From CAYSUS01 sp964434165 (lineage in GTDB: Bacteria; Planctomycetota; Planctomycetia; Pirellulales; Thermoguttaceae), in contig CAYSUS010000029.1 of assembly GCA_964434165.1 (NCBI GenBank), positions 1-64,000 on the forward strand: DNA of 64,000 nt. The letters run 5' to 3'. Positions 1 to 7,919 of this stretch are shown here, piece after piece. The notes below the pieces were generated by a model. That model did no database searches, was not told the origin of the DNA, and was given only the letters and a program-made list of their open reading frames with translations. The translations under genes were made by a program, and so were the position numbers. Each line of letters opens with the position of its first letter. Position 1 is the stretch's first letter.

Positions 1-14
1 TCACCCCGTCAGCC

Positions 15-1283
15 ATGAACGACGCCCAGCCTTCCGGCCAGCCGGTCAACCAGGATCGCCCGTTCTCGATCGACGTGGCCGACCGCGTGAAGCGGCTCCC
101 GGCGTACCTGTTCGCCCAGATCAACAAGCTGCTGTATCAGAAGCGGCGCGCGGGGGACGATGTGATCGACCTGGGGATGGGCAATCCCACCGATCCGCCC
201 CAAGACCTGGTTGTGGAGAAGCTGGCCGAGGCCGCGCGCGACCCGGGCAACCACGGCTACTCCGAGGCCTGGGGCTTGTTGAACCTTCGCCGCGAGGTGG
301 CCAGCAAGTACTTCAAGCAGCACGGCGTGCACCTCGACCCCGAGCGCGAGGTGATCACTTGCCTGGGCTCCAAGGAGGGCTTCAGCCACATCTGCCTGGC
401 CCTGCTGGGGCCGGGCGATACGGCCGTCGTGCCAGCGCCGTACTACCCGGCCCACCTGTACGCGGTTGCCCTGTCGGCGGCTAACGCAATCCTGCTGGAG
501 GTGTACGACAGCGAGAAGCTGCTGCGCAACATCGCCTACACCTGCCAGCACATGCTGCCCAAGCCCAAGGTGGTGATCGTCAACTACCCTCACAACCCCT
601 CGGCCACCACGGTGGAGCCGGAGTTCTACGTGGAGCTGGTGAAGCTCGCCCGGCGATACGGGTTCGTGGTGATCAGCGACCTGGCCTACGCGGACGTGAC
701 GTTCGACGGCTACCGCACGCCGAGCTTCCTGGCCGCGCCCGGAGCCATGGACTTGGGCGTCGAGTTCACCACGATGAGCAAGGGCTACAACATGGCCGGC
801 TGGCGCGTGGGCTTCTGCGCCGGAAACGCCGAGCTGGTGCGCGCATTGGCCACGATCAAGGGCTACTACGACTACGGCATGTTCCGTCCCATCCAGATTG
901 CGGCCATCGTGGCCCTGCGCCACACCGACGCGGCGGTCGAGGCCCAGTCACGCACATACCAGGCGCGCCGCGACGTATTGTGCGAGGGGCTGGAGCGGCT
1001 CGGCTGGCCCATCACGCGCCCCAGGGCCACGATGTTCGTTTGGGCCAAGATCCCCGAGCCCTGGGCGAGCGAGATGTCGTCGATCGACCTGGCCATGAAG
1101 CTGCTCAAAGAGGGGGACGTGGCGGTGAGCCCGGGCGGCGGGTTCGGCCCGGCCGGCGAGGGCTACCTGCGCATGGCCCTGATCGAGAACGAGAAGCGGC
1201 TCCGCCAGGCCGTGCGCCAGATCGGGCGGTGCCTGGGCGCAAAGACGATGGCGAAAGGCGGGCAGGTCGCGGCGCGGGGGTGA
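15..1283 (+). CDS. Class I/II PLP-dependent aminotransferase (AlaC/LL-DAP-aminotransferase-like)
   Basis: This 422-residue protein is a fold-type I, PLP-dependent aminotransferase, expected in the cytoplasm. The Schiff-base lysine is K256, in the segment SKGYNMAGWRVGF. Upstream are the cofactor-binding features of the family: the NYPHNPSATT stretch for substrate and PLP contacts, and the SDLAYAD aspartate that pairs with the pyridine nitrogen. This lysine segment is typical of the AlaC/YfdZ alanine transaminase group and its LL-diaminopimelate aminotransferase relatives. A role in alanine/glutamate or lysine-pathway transamination is therefore likely, but the substrate cannot be fixed from sequence. 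The ATG at 15 gives a full-length protein, so the gene looks complete although it lies at the window edge. A 33-bp palindromic repeat starts 17 bases after the stop. Confidence 0.9.
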   Translation: MNDAQPSGQPVNQDRPFSIDVADRVKRLPAYLFAQINKLLYQKRRAGDDVIDLGMGNPTDPPQDLVVEKLAEAARDPGNHGYSEAWGLLNLRREVASKYFKQHGVHLDPEREVITCLGSKEGFSHICLALLGPGDTAVVPAPYYPAHLYAVALSAANAILLEVYDSEKLLRNIAYTCQHMLPKPKVVIVNYPHNPSATTVEPEFYVELVKLARRYGFVVISDLAYADVTFDGYRTPSFLAAPGAMDLGVEFTTMSKGYNMAGWRVGFCAGNAELVRALATIKGYYDYGMFRPIQIAAIVALRHTDAAVEAQSRTYQARRDVLCEGLERLGWPITRPRATMFVWAKIPEPWASEMSSIDLAMKLLKEGDVAVSPGGGFGPAGEGYLRMALIENEKRLRQAVRQIGRCLGAKTMAKGGQVAARG

Positions 1284-1299
1284 GGGGGCGAGCATGCCC

Positions 1300-1332
1300 A
1301 GACTTTCGAAGTCTTCGAGACTTCGGTAGTCT
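1300..1332. repeat. 33-bp double-palindromic intergenic repeat, copy 1
   Basis: The copy has two 15-base arms (AGACTTTCGAAGTCT and AGACTTCGGTAGTCT) around the triplet TCG. The arms are reverse complements with two mismatches, and each arm is itself nearly palindromic. It lies between the aminotransferase stop and the methyltransferase. Confidence 0.8.
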
Positions 1333-1363
1333 CCTCGCGGCGCGGGCGGTGGGGAGCGAGGGG

Positions 1364-1393
1364 ACGAGCACGAGCAGGAGTACGAGTACGAGG
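1364..1393. repeat. Degenerate GAGTAC/GAGCAC simple repeat
   Basis: A short run of six-base units of the type (G)AGTAC/(G)AGCAC lies in the gap after repeat copy 1. Similar GTACGA-rich fragments recur near 44731-44775. It is a low-complexity tract with no visible function. Confidence 0.5.
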
Positions 1394-1450
1394 CTACACT
1401 TCAGCGGTGTCTTACCCGCTTGCCTGACGCGGCTTGGGCCGCTACAAGCC

Positions 1451-2233
1451 ATGCAATCCGCGCAGTTCCTTCTTCACGCCGACATCGAGCAGGAGCACTG
1501 GTGGTTCGTCGGACGCCGGCGGATCATGCAGCGGCTCCTCGCGGCCGCGGTGCCTCCGGCCGACGACTGCCTGGTGATCGACGTGGGCTGCGGGACGGGG
1601 GCCAACATTGCCGCGCTTGCGGGGTGTTACGACTGCGTGGGCATCGACGCCTCGGAGGAGGCGGTGGAGCTTGCCCGCGCGCGGTTTCCGGAAGTCCGTT
1701 TTGTGGCCGGCATGGCACCCGGGGACCTGGGGCCGCTGGCGGCGAAGGCCAAGGCGTGGTTGTTGATGGACGTCCTGGAGCACGTGGAGGACGATTGCGC
1801 CATGCTCTCGGACCTGATCATGGCCGCATCGCCGGGGGCCCACTTCCTGTTGACCGTGCCGGCCGACCCCCGGCTCTGGAGCGAGCACGACGAGAGCTTC
1901 GGGCACTTCCGCCGCTACGACCGGGCGCGTCTGAGGCGGCTATGGGACGGTCTGCCCGTGAGCGAGCTCCTTTGTTCCTACTACAACGCCCGGCTCTATC
2001 CGCTGATCCGCTTGATTCGGGCACGCAATCGGCGGCGGGGGCGAAGCGGGGGGCGAGCGGGCACCGACTTCTGGATGCCTGCCGGCGCGGTCAACCGGCT
2101 GCTGCGGGCGATTCTGGCCGGTGAGTCTCGCAGGCTGGTGGGCCAGCTCGACGGCCGGAGCCCCGCCTATGCCCTCGGCGCGAGCCTGATCGCCCTTCTG
2201 CGACGCGAGCCCGCAGAGGTGACCACGCCCTGA
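1451..2233 (+). CDS. Class I SAM-dependent methyltransferase
   Basis: A 260-residue Rossmann-fold methyltransferase. Motif I is VIDVGCGTGAN near residue 40, followed by the acidic end of strand 2 (GIDAS) and a motif IV-type LLMDVLEHVEDD segment. The N-terminal EHWWFVGRRR stretch is common in a group of bacterial methyltransferases often found near glycosyltransferase genes; none is adjacent here. The substrate is unknown. The frame stays open well upstream through the aminotransferase gene and repeat copy 1, but the SAM-binding fold places the start at the ATG at 1451. No clear ribosome-binding site precedes it. The arginine/glycine-rich patch near residue 195 is probably a surface loop. Confidence 0.8.
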   Translation: MQSAQFLLHADIEQEHWWFVGRRRIMQRLLAAAVPPADDCLVIDVGCGTGANIAALAGCYDCVGIDASEEAVELARARFPEVRFVAGMAPGDLGPLAAKAKAWLLMDVLEHVEDDCAMLSDLIMAASPGAHFLLTVPADPRLWSEHDESFGHFRRYDRARLRRLWDGLPVSELLCSYYNARLYPLIRLIRARNRRRGRSGGRAGTDFWMPAGAVNRLLRAILAGESRRLVGQLDGRSPAYALGASLIALLRREPAEVTTP

Positions 2234-2345
2234 ACTCCGGCAGGTGCGTAGGCGGCGCGCGGCCGACCGACGTGGTTTCCCACGTGTCGGCGGCCCGTTT
2301 CGCTGTGGAAAGCCCGGCAAACTAGGCGTGGCGGCCTCGGCCTTC

Positions 2346-2351
2346 TATAAT
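2346..2351 (+). promoter_or_regulatory. Candidate -10 element for carA leader transcript
   Basis: TATAAT matches the sigma-70 -10 consensus exactly in otherwise GC-rich sequence, but no good -35 lies 16-18 bases upstream. If used, it would give a carA leader of about 300 nucleotides that includes the hairpin at 2401-2434. Confidence 0.3.
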
Positions 2352-2400
2352 GGACCGATGCGCGCCGGCCCTGGCGAGGCGGGCAGGGTCAAGAAGCAGT

Positions 2401-2434
2401 GAAGGGCTCCTGCTCGCCGAAGCAGGAACCCTTC
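2401..2434 (+). other. Inverted repeat (14-bp arms, 6-base loop) in carA leader
   Basis: GAAGGGCTCCTGCT and AGCAGGAACCCTTC pair over 14 positions with one mismatch around a CGCCGA loop. No T-run follows, so a classical intrinsic terminator is not supported. It could be a terminator for the upstream methyltransferase gene, an attenuator or processing stem in a carA leader, or a small mobile-element remnant. Confidence 0.55.
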
Positions 2435-2660
2435 ATGGCTGACCGAACAAGGGTAGTGCCCGTCGTCCGGAGACCCACAGCCGTAGAACACACTATCGGG
2501 AACCCGTCGCGGGTGACTTTAGGAAGTGCTCGCGGGACGCGCTCCGCACGCCCTTTCGTCGCTCCGCGCGAAGCGGACGCGCCGATTGGGCAATTCATCC
2601 TCGCTTTGCCGCGCGACGCGGATCGTTTCTCCTTCGTGGACCCTCGCGCCTGAATCGACC

Positions 2661-3788
2661 ATGCCCCAGACCGCCAAGCTCGCCCTGGAAGACGGGACCG
2701 TTTTCACCGGATCGGCGTTCGGCGCGTCCGGCGAGGTCGAGGGCGAGGTCTGCTTCAATACCTCGATGACTGGGTACCAGGAGATCCTCACCGATCCAAG
2801 CTACCGCGGCCAGATCGTCACGATGACGTATCCCGAGATCGGCAACTACGGGCTCAATGCCGAGGACGTGGAGAGCGCCCGACCGCACCTGGCCGGGTTC
2901 GTGGTTCGGGAGCGAAGCCGCCGGGTGAGCAACTTCCGGGCGGAGGAGGCCCTCGACGACTACCTGGTCCGATGGAACCTCGTCGGGATCGAGGGGATCG
3001 ACACGCGGGCCCTGGTCCGGCGCCTGCGGATCCACGGGGCCATGAAAGGGATCCTCTCCACGATCGATCTGGACGATGCGAGCCTGGTGGCCAAGGCCAA
3101 GGCCAGTCCCGGGCTGGTGGGGCGGGACCTGGTCCGCGAGGTTATTCCTTCCGAGGCGATCCAGTGGGACCAGCCGCTTAGCCCACTGGCGCGGCTCGGC
3201 CCGTGCGCGGAGAGGCAGCCCGGTTCGGCCGATGGGCTCCACGTGGTGGCGGTGGACTACGGGATGAAGTGGAACATCGCCCGGCATCTGTTCGACATGG
3301 GCTGCCGCGTGACGGTCCTGCCCGGCACGGCCACCGCCGAGGAGATCCTCTCCTACGACCCGGACGGCGTGTTCCTATCCAACGGTCCGGGCGACCCGGA
3401 GCCGCTCCGCTACGCCCAGGAGGCCATCCGCGGCGTGCTGGGCAAGAAGCCCGTCTTCGGCATCTGCCTGGGGCACCAGCTCCTCTCGCTGGCCTGCGGG
3501 GCAAAGACCTTCAAGCTCAAGTTCGGACATCGCGGGGCCAACCAGCCGGTGATGAGCCGCGCGACGGGCAAGGTCGAGATCACCAGCCAGAATCACGGAT
3601 TCGCCGTGGTGGCCGAGTCTCTGCCCGACGACCTGGAGGTGACCCACGTCAACCTCAACGACAACACGGTGGAAGGGGTCCGGCACCGTGAGGTCCCGGC
3701 CTTCAGCGTGCAGTACCACCCGGAGGCCTCGGCCGGGCCGCACGACAGCAACTACCTCTTTGCCCAGTTCCGGGAGATGCTCACCTGA
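2661..3788 (+). CDS. carA: Carbamoyl-phosphate synthase small subunit (glutaminase)
   Basis: CarA hydrolyses glutamine and passes ammonia to the large subunit CarB for carbamoyl phosphate, the precursor of pyrimidines and arginine. The 375-residue length is normal for the family. The N-terminal CPSase-small domain (about 1-150) contains FNTSMTGYQEIL and SYRGQIVTMTYP. The C-terminal class-I glutamine amidotransferase domain carries nucleophile C269 in FGICLGHQLL and the His/Glu pair in QYHPEAS. Open frame continues upstream, but the family alignment starts at the ATG at 2661. carB is not in this window. The stop overlaps the start of the next gene (ATGA), indicating translational coupling to a small membrane protein. 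The long leader may carry regulation. Confidence 0.97.
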   Translation: MPQTAKLALEDGTVFTGSAFGASGEVEGEVCFNTSMTGYQEILTDPSYRGQIVTMTYPEIGNYGLNAEDVESARPHLAGFVVRERSRRVSNFRAEEALDDYLVRWNLVGIEGIDTRALVRRLRIHGAMKGILSTIDLDDASLVAKAKASPGLVGRDLVREVIPSEAIQWDQPLSPLARLGPCAERQPGSADGLHVVAVDYGMKWNIARHLFDMGCRVTVLPGTATAEEILSYDPDGVFLSNGPGDPEPLRYAQEAIRGVLGKKPVFGICLGHQLLSLACGAKTFKLKFGHRGANQPVMSRATGKVEITSQNHGFAVVAESLPDDLEVTHVNLNDNTVEGVRHREVPAFSVQYHPEASAGPHDSNYLFAQFREMLT

Positions 3789-4159
3789 TGCCCCGACTTG
3801 CGATTCTGTTCGGCGCGCTGCTAATCCTGCTCGGCGTGGGCGGATACGTGGGAACCGGGCGCGACAGCGTGACGGCGCTGATTCCCGCGTTCTTCGGGCT
3901 GCCGCTGGTAGCGCTCGGCTGGGCCGCCCTGCGCGAGGCCTGGCGCATGCACGCGATGCACGCGGCCGCCGTGCTGGCCCTCCTGGGCGTCGTGGGCGCC
4001 CTGGGGCGACCCGCCGGCAAGCTCTTCTCCGGCGAGCTGGAGGTGAACACTCCCCTCGTTCTCCAGTTGGTCATGGCCCTGCTTTGCGCCGTGTTTCTCG
4101 GGCTTTGCGTCAAGTCGTTTATCGACGCCCGCCGCCGCAGCAGCGAGGAATCCGCTTGA
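3788..4159 (+). CDS. Small four-helix membrane protein, function unknown
   Basis: A 123-residue protein that I do not recognise as a named family. It has about four hydrophobic helices: residues 3-22, 30-48, 56-73 and 88-108. The C-terminus is short and basic (DARRRSSEES), probably cytoplasmic by the positive-inside rule. The ATG overlaps the carA stop codon by one base, so it is almost certainly co-translated with carA, although nothing in the sequence links it to pyrimidine synthesis. GC content and codon use resemble its neighbours. Confidence 0.7.
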   Translation: MPRLAILFGALLILLGVGGYVGTGRDSVTALIPAFFGLPLVALGWAALREAWRMHAMHAAAVLALLGVVGALGRPAGKLFSGELEVNTPLVLQLVMALLCAVFLGLCVKSFIDARRRSSEESA

Positions 4160-4245
4160 GCCCGGGCGGCGCGTCCCGCGCACGCCGCCGATTCTGTCCC
4201 GCCGCTTGGAACGACTCCCACGCGCCAACCCACCGGAGACTCTCC

Positions 4246-5568
4246 ATGCGCCTCCCCGCGCTTTGCGGCCTGGCCGCTGTACTGTGCGCCTTCGCACTTG
4301 CGCCTGTCCCCCCGGCTGCCGCCGAGAACTGGCCGCAGTGGCGCGGACCGCGTCACGACGGCACCAGCAGGGAGACCGGTCTGCCGATCGCCTGGTCGGA
4401 GCGGGCGGGCGTGGTATGGAAGTGTCCGCTTCCGGCGTGGGGCAACAGCACGCCGATCATCTGGGGCGATCGGGTCTTCCTGACCTCCAACACGGACGAT
4501 GGCCGGCTGCTCTTGCTGTGCATCGACAGGCCCTCCGGCAAGATCGCCTGGACGCGGCAGGTTGGCACGGGCATGCCCCAGCGGGCCGCGGGGGCTTCAG
4601 GCGGCAAGAAGCCGCGGGGCCGGCAGGTGTTCCACAAGACGCAGAACCTGGCGACCCCCTCGTGCGTGACGGACGGCGAGGTGGTCGTCTGCCATTTCGG
4701 CAACGGCGATCTCGCCTCTTGCGACTTCGAGGGGGAGCTGCTGTGGAAGCACAACCTCCAGGAGCAGTACGGCAAGTACACGATCTGGTGGGGGCACGCC
4801 AACAGCCCGGTGCTCTGCGGCGATGCCGTGATCTCCGTGTGCATGCAGGACTCGTGCGAGGACCTCGGGGGCGAGCCGGCCAAGAGCTATCTCGTCGCGC
4901 ATCACAAGCGGACCGGCGCCCGATTGTGGTACACGCCCCGTCCGACTCAAGCCGCCGCCGAGGAGTGCGACTCCTATACCACCCCGATCTTCCGCCAGAC
5001 ACAGCGCGGCACGGAGATGATCGTGATGGGCGGGCTGGTGCTCGATGCGTACGATCCCGCGACGGGGAAGCGCTTGTGGTGGCTGGAGGGGCTGTCGGGC
5101 AATCGCGTGATCACCGGGCCGGTGGCGTGGCGGGACACGGTTTTCCTCACCGAGGGCATGCGCCGAGACCTGTTGGCGGTCAAGCCCGAGGGGCTCGGGG
5201 CCCAGTCGCGGGAAGTGATCCGCTGGAAGTTCGACCAGGGCACGCCCGACAGCCCCACGCCCGTGGTCTGGGACAAGCTCGTCTTCGTGCTCAGCGACAA
5301 CGGCGTCGCCCGGTGCCTGGACGCCGAGACGGGCCGGCTTTACTGGAAGAAGCGCGTCCGGGGCGCGTACCGCGCCTCGCCGCTGGCGGCCGACGGCCGC
5401 ATCTACCTGCTGAACATGGAGGGGCTGACCACGGTGCTCGCCGCGTCGTCCCGTTATGACCGGATGACGGAGAACCAGCTCGACGACGAGACCATCGCCT
5501 CGCCCGTGGCGTCCGACGGCCGGCTCTACATCCGCGGGCGCAAAGCGCTGTACTGCATCGGGAAGTAG
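4246..5568 (+). CDS. Secreted PQQ-type beta-propeller repeat protein (BamB-like fold)
   Basis: This 440-residue protein starts with a Sec signal peptide (MRLPALCGLAAVLCAFA..., likely cleavage after PPAAA). The mature part opens with ENWPQWRGPRHDG, the usual entry motif of the PQQ-repeat propeller proteins that are abundant in planctomycetes. Repeated blades carry the pattern D-x-x-T/S-G-x-x-x-W (for example DPATGKRLWW and DAETGRLYWKK). No catalytic residues of a quinoprotein dehydrogenase are evident, so a binding or scaffold role in the periplasm is more likely than an enzyme. The in-frame ATG at 4246 is chosen because it begins the signal peptide. Repeat copy 2 follows 15 bases after the stop. 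Confidence 0.88.
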   Translation: MRLPALCGLAAVLCAFALAPVPPAAAENWPQWRGPRHDGTSRETGLPIAWSERAGVVWKCPLPAWGNSTPIIWGDRVFLTSNTDDGRLLLLCIDRPSGKIAWTRQVGTGMPQRAAGASGGKKPRGRQVFHKTQNLATPSCVTDGEVVVCHFGNGDLASCDFEGELLWKHNLQEQYGKYTIWWGHANSPVLCGDAVISVCMQDSCEDLGGEPAKSYLVAHHKRTGARLWYTPRPTQAAAEECDSYTTPIFRQTQRGTEMIVMGGLVLDAYDPATGKRLWWLEGLSGNRVITGPVAWRDTVFLTEGMRRDLLAVKPEGLGAQSREVIRWKFDQGTPDSPTPVVWDKLVFVLSDNGVARCLDAETGRLYWKKRVRGAYRASPLAADGRIYLLNMEGLTTVLAASSRYDRMTENQLDDETIASPVASDGRLYIRGRKALYCIGK

Positions 5569-5583
5569 GAGGCCGTGGAGAGG

Positions 5584-5616
5584 AGACTTCCGAAGTCTGC
5601 GAGACTTCAGAAGTCG
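5584..5616. repeat. 33-bp double-palindromic intergenic repeat, copy 2
   Basis: Arms AGACTTCCGAAGTCT and AGACTTCAGAAGTCG flank the triplet GCG. The copy lies between two convergent genes. The minus-strand gene ends inside it: the TGA is the complement of 5607-5609, so the repeat supplies that protein's last residues and stop codon. Confidence 0.85.
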
Positions 5617-6692
5617 GTTGGGACCTGCCAGTCGAGCACCGCCCCGTTGTCCAGCAGCGGGCGTGACGCGCTGGGCGCGACGACCGAGTCGTTCCAGTGC
5701 GATCCTGCGGCGACGAGGCCGACGTCGTTGACGAAGAAATCGTCAAGCTCTTCGTTCGCCTTGGGGCTGGTGACGAACTTCACGTGCCCGTCCTCGAACA
5801 GCACGTTCTGCCCCAGCCCGCCGTGGTTGTCGCTCTGATAGCCAGGCTGATCGAGGCTCGGCTCGTCGGCCATCAGCGCGAAGGTCGGGCGAACGAGATT
5901 CCTGGTGGGATAGTACTCGCCGTTCTCGGTGTGGCCCAGGGAGTAGCCGTAGCTGCCGCCGAGCGTCGGCACCAGCTCGGCCAGCTCGGGATCGGGCATC
6001 ACCTCGAGCTGCTCGACCGGAGGGACGGCGATCTCGCGCCGCTCGGCCAGCTCCGAGGCGGGGCAGACCAGGTAGCGCACGTCGGTCAGGTAGTCGTCGC
6101 CGACCAGGGTGGGGGCGTAAATCCCGGCCACCGAAAGCCTCCCCTCGGCCGGAACCTGGGGGAAGTAGCCGTCGTGTCGCTCGCTGTACCCGGTCAGGGC
6201 CCGGCCCAGCTCGCGGAGGTTGTTCTGGCAGGTCGTTACCCGGGTCTGGAACCGGCTGCTGTGAATGGCGGGGAATACCAGCGATCCGACCGCGACGAGG
6301 ACCGCGGCGGCCACGGCGATGTCCTGCCAGCGCCAATGGGCGGTGCGCTCGACCGGCGCCTCGGCCATGAACTCCGCGGCCGGCGCCAGCCCGCAAGGCT
6401 CGGCGATCTCCTCCTCCCGCGCCTCCGCGTCGGCGACCTCCAGGGCAACTCCGTCCACCGCGCCCACGCGACCGTAGGACGCCACCAGCGCACAGGTGCG
6501 AGCGGCGAGCCCCGGGGACGGCTCGTACTCCCGCCGAGTGGGCGCAAGCAGGCCGAGCCGTTTTTGCAGCAGGGCGAGGTCTTCCCGGAGGCGAGAATCC
6601 CGAGCGAGGTGCTCTTCCACCCAAGCCTGCTCGGGCTCGTCCAACGCCCCGAGCAGATATCCGAGGAGGTCCTCAGGAGTGGGTTGACTCAT
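5607..6692 (-). CDS. Anti-sigma-factor-like membrane protein with DUF1559-like C-terminal domain
   Basis: A 361-residue protein encoded directly after an ECF sigma factor and overlapping it by 20 bases, so it is the probable cognate anti-sigma factor. Residues 1-50 (EDLLGYLLGALDEPEQ...) resemble the helical N-terminus of anti-sigma factors but lack the HxxxCxxC zinc ligands. One transmembrane helix lies at about 124-143. After it comes CQNNLRELGRALTGYSERH, matching the start of DUF1559/pilin-like planctomycete proteins, and near the C-terminus DNHGGLGQNVLFEDGHVKF resembles their H-X9-DG signature (here H-X10-DG). The ATG at 6692 is preferred to an upstream TTG. The stop codon lies inside repeat copy 2. 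Confidence 0.75.
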   Translation of the reverse strand: MSQPTPEDLLGYLLGALDEPEQAWVEEHLARDSRLREDLALLQKRLGLLAPTRREYEPSPGLAARTCALVASYGRVGAVDGVALEVADAEAREEEIAEPCGLAPAAEFMAEAPVERTAHWRWQDIAVAAAVLVAVGSLVFPAIHSSRFQTRVTTCQNNLRELGRALTGYSERHDGYFPQVPAEGRLSVAGIYAPTLVGDDYLTDVRYLVCPASELAERREIAVPPVEQLEVMPDPELAELVPTLGGSYGYSLGHTENGEYYPTRNLVRPTFALMADEPSLDQPGYQSDNHGGLGQNVLFEDGHVKFVTSPKANEELDDFFVNDVGLVAAGSHWNDSVVAPSASRPLLDNGAVLDWQVPTDF

Positions 6693-7341
6693 GGGCAAGC
6701 GAATCGGCTGGGGTTAGTGCTTCGTTGAGCTTTTGAATCGCGGAGTGCAAGCGGCTCTTGACCGTTCCGACGGGAATCGACAACGCTTCAGCCGCCTCGC
6801 GATACTTCAGTCCCTGGTAATACACGAGCATCACGACGCACCGCAACGACTCGGGCAGTTGATCCACGGTACGGCGGATCGTCTCTCCCTGTTCGGCGGA
6901 TTCGAATACCTCGTCGGGGCCCTTCGCGTCGCCATCGAGCAGGTCCAACAGACTGGCAGAGTCCGCGTCGCTCTCGTCTCCTCCGTAGCGCCGGTCCAGG
7001 CTGACCATCCGGTGCCGCCGGTTGCGGCGCTGGATATCGATAGCTTGGTTGGTGGCCACCGCGTAGAGCCAGGGCCGGACTTTGCGGCCCGGCTCGAACT
7101 GATCGCACTTCAGGTGGACTTGGAGAAACGTCAGTTGGAACGTGTCTTCCGCCACCTGGTCATCGCCCAGGTAGCGACGCAGGTAGTTATACAACTCCCC
7201 CTCGTACCGGTGGACGAGCTGCTCAAAGGCCCGCCGATCCCCCTGCTGCTGGTAGGTCAGCAGAAGCTCCTCGTCAGACCACTCACAATAGGGGGTAGGC
7301 GTCTCGGGAGTTCGCTTCACCAGATCGATTGTGCTGTTCAT
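6673..7341 (-). CDS. ECF-type RNA polymerase sigma factor
   Basis: A 222-residue extracytoplasmic-function sigma-70 factor. Region 2 lies at about 25-95, with DRRAFEQLVHRYEGELYNYLRRYL and the -10-recognition helix DTFQLTFLQVHL...VRPWLYAVATNQAID. An acidic linker (GGDESDADSASLLDLLDGDAKG) separates it from region 4 (about 150-210), whose helix-turn-helix is LKYREAAEALSIPVGTVKSRLHSA. The ATG at 7341 is chosen because upstream in-frame residues have no sigma character. The next gene overlaps its end and looks like the anti-sigma partner. Such pairs usually respond to envelope or surface signals; the regulon cannot be read from this window. Confidence 0.92.
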   Translation of the reverse strand: MNSTIDLVKRTPETPTPYCEWSDEELLLTYQQQGDRRAFEQLVHRYEGELYNYLRRYLGDDQVAEDTFQLTFLQVHLKCDQFEPGRKVRPWLYAVATNQAIDIQRRNRRHRMVSLDRRYGGDESDADSASLLDLLDGDAKGPDEVFESAEQGETIRRTVDQLPESLRCVVMLVYYQGLKYREAAEALSIPVGTVKSRLHSAIQKLNEALTPADSLAHESTHS

Positions 7342-7919
7342 TTCTGTTACGAATCCATGCGGAAGGCGGTTCGCCGAAGCGTCCAAACGGCCGCTTTCCG
7401 CTGGCGCGCAGCTATACCGCACGCCTATTGTAGCAGAAACCGTCGCGGCGCCTCGTCGGGACGCAGGGGTCGATTGGGAAAAGGTAGAGAACCGCGGGCA
7501 TCCTGCCCTTGGAACGTCCTGCGAGGGATGCACGTGGCGTGCCAATCACCGGACGCGGCCAGATCGGCAGGCTGCGCGGCCGAGGCGCCGCATCCTAAGT
7601 GCTTGCGGAAATTCGCGTTACCAGGAGCCCCTGGCGATCGACGATCTCCGCCCCGGCCCTGCCATCGAAGCGGCTGCGCGTGAAAATCCTACCTTTCGCT
7701 ACATCAGGCTCGATCGGTCCGTCCACAACAAGGCAGCCGTGCGGAATTGGTGCGTGGAGGGGCTTCCCTGGCGGGGAAGCTGCGCGATGACCTCCCCCCT
7801 GACAAGAGGGCATCTCTAGCGAACCGCGGCACCGACGGTGCTATGATTGCCGTTTGGCGCGTGCGATTCCCGCTGCGGAAAACCAAAGCCATCGAGAGAT
7901 GAACGACGGAGGAACCCTG
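7342..7919. other. Divergent intergenic region between sigma operon and sulfatase
   Basis: No believable gene is present in these 578 bases. On the minus strand a TACAAT (complement of 7427-7432) could be a -10 for the sigma operon, and on the plus strand TATGAT (7842-7847) could be one for the sulfatase. Neither has a good -35. Confidence 0.5.

Larger units (their letters stand above)
2234..2660. other. Intergenic region upstream of carA
   Basis: These 427 bases have no convincing gene. They hold a perfect -10-like TATAAT (2346-2351), an inverted repeat (2401-2434) and low-complexity CG-rich sequence. The open frames that cross it have no domain character. Confidence 0.6.

Noticed and set aside
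2401..2434. Intrinsic terminator after the methyltransferase
   Set aside because: The stem is good but is followed by ATGGCTGACC, with no T-run on either strand.
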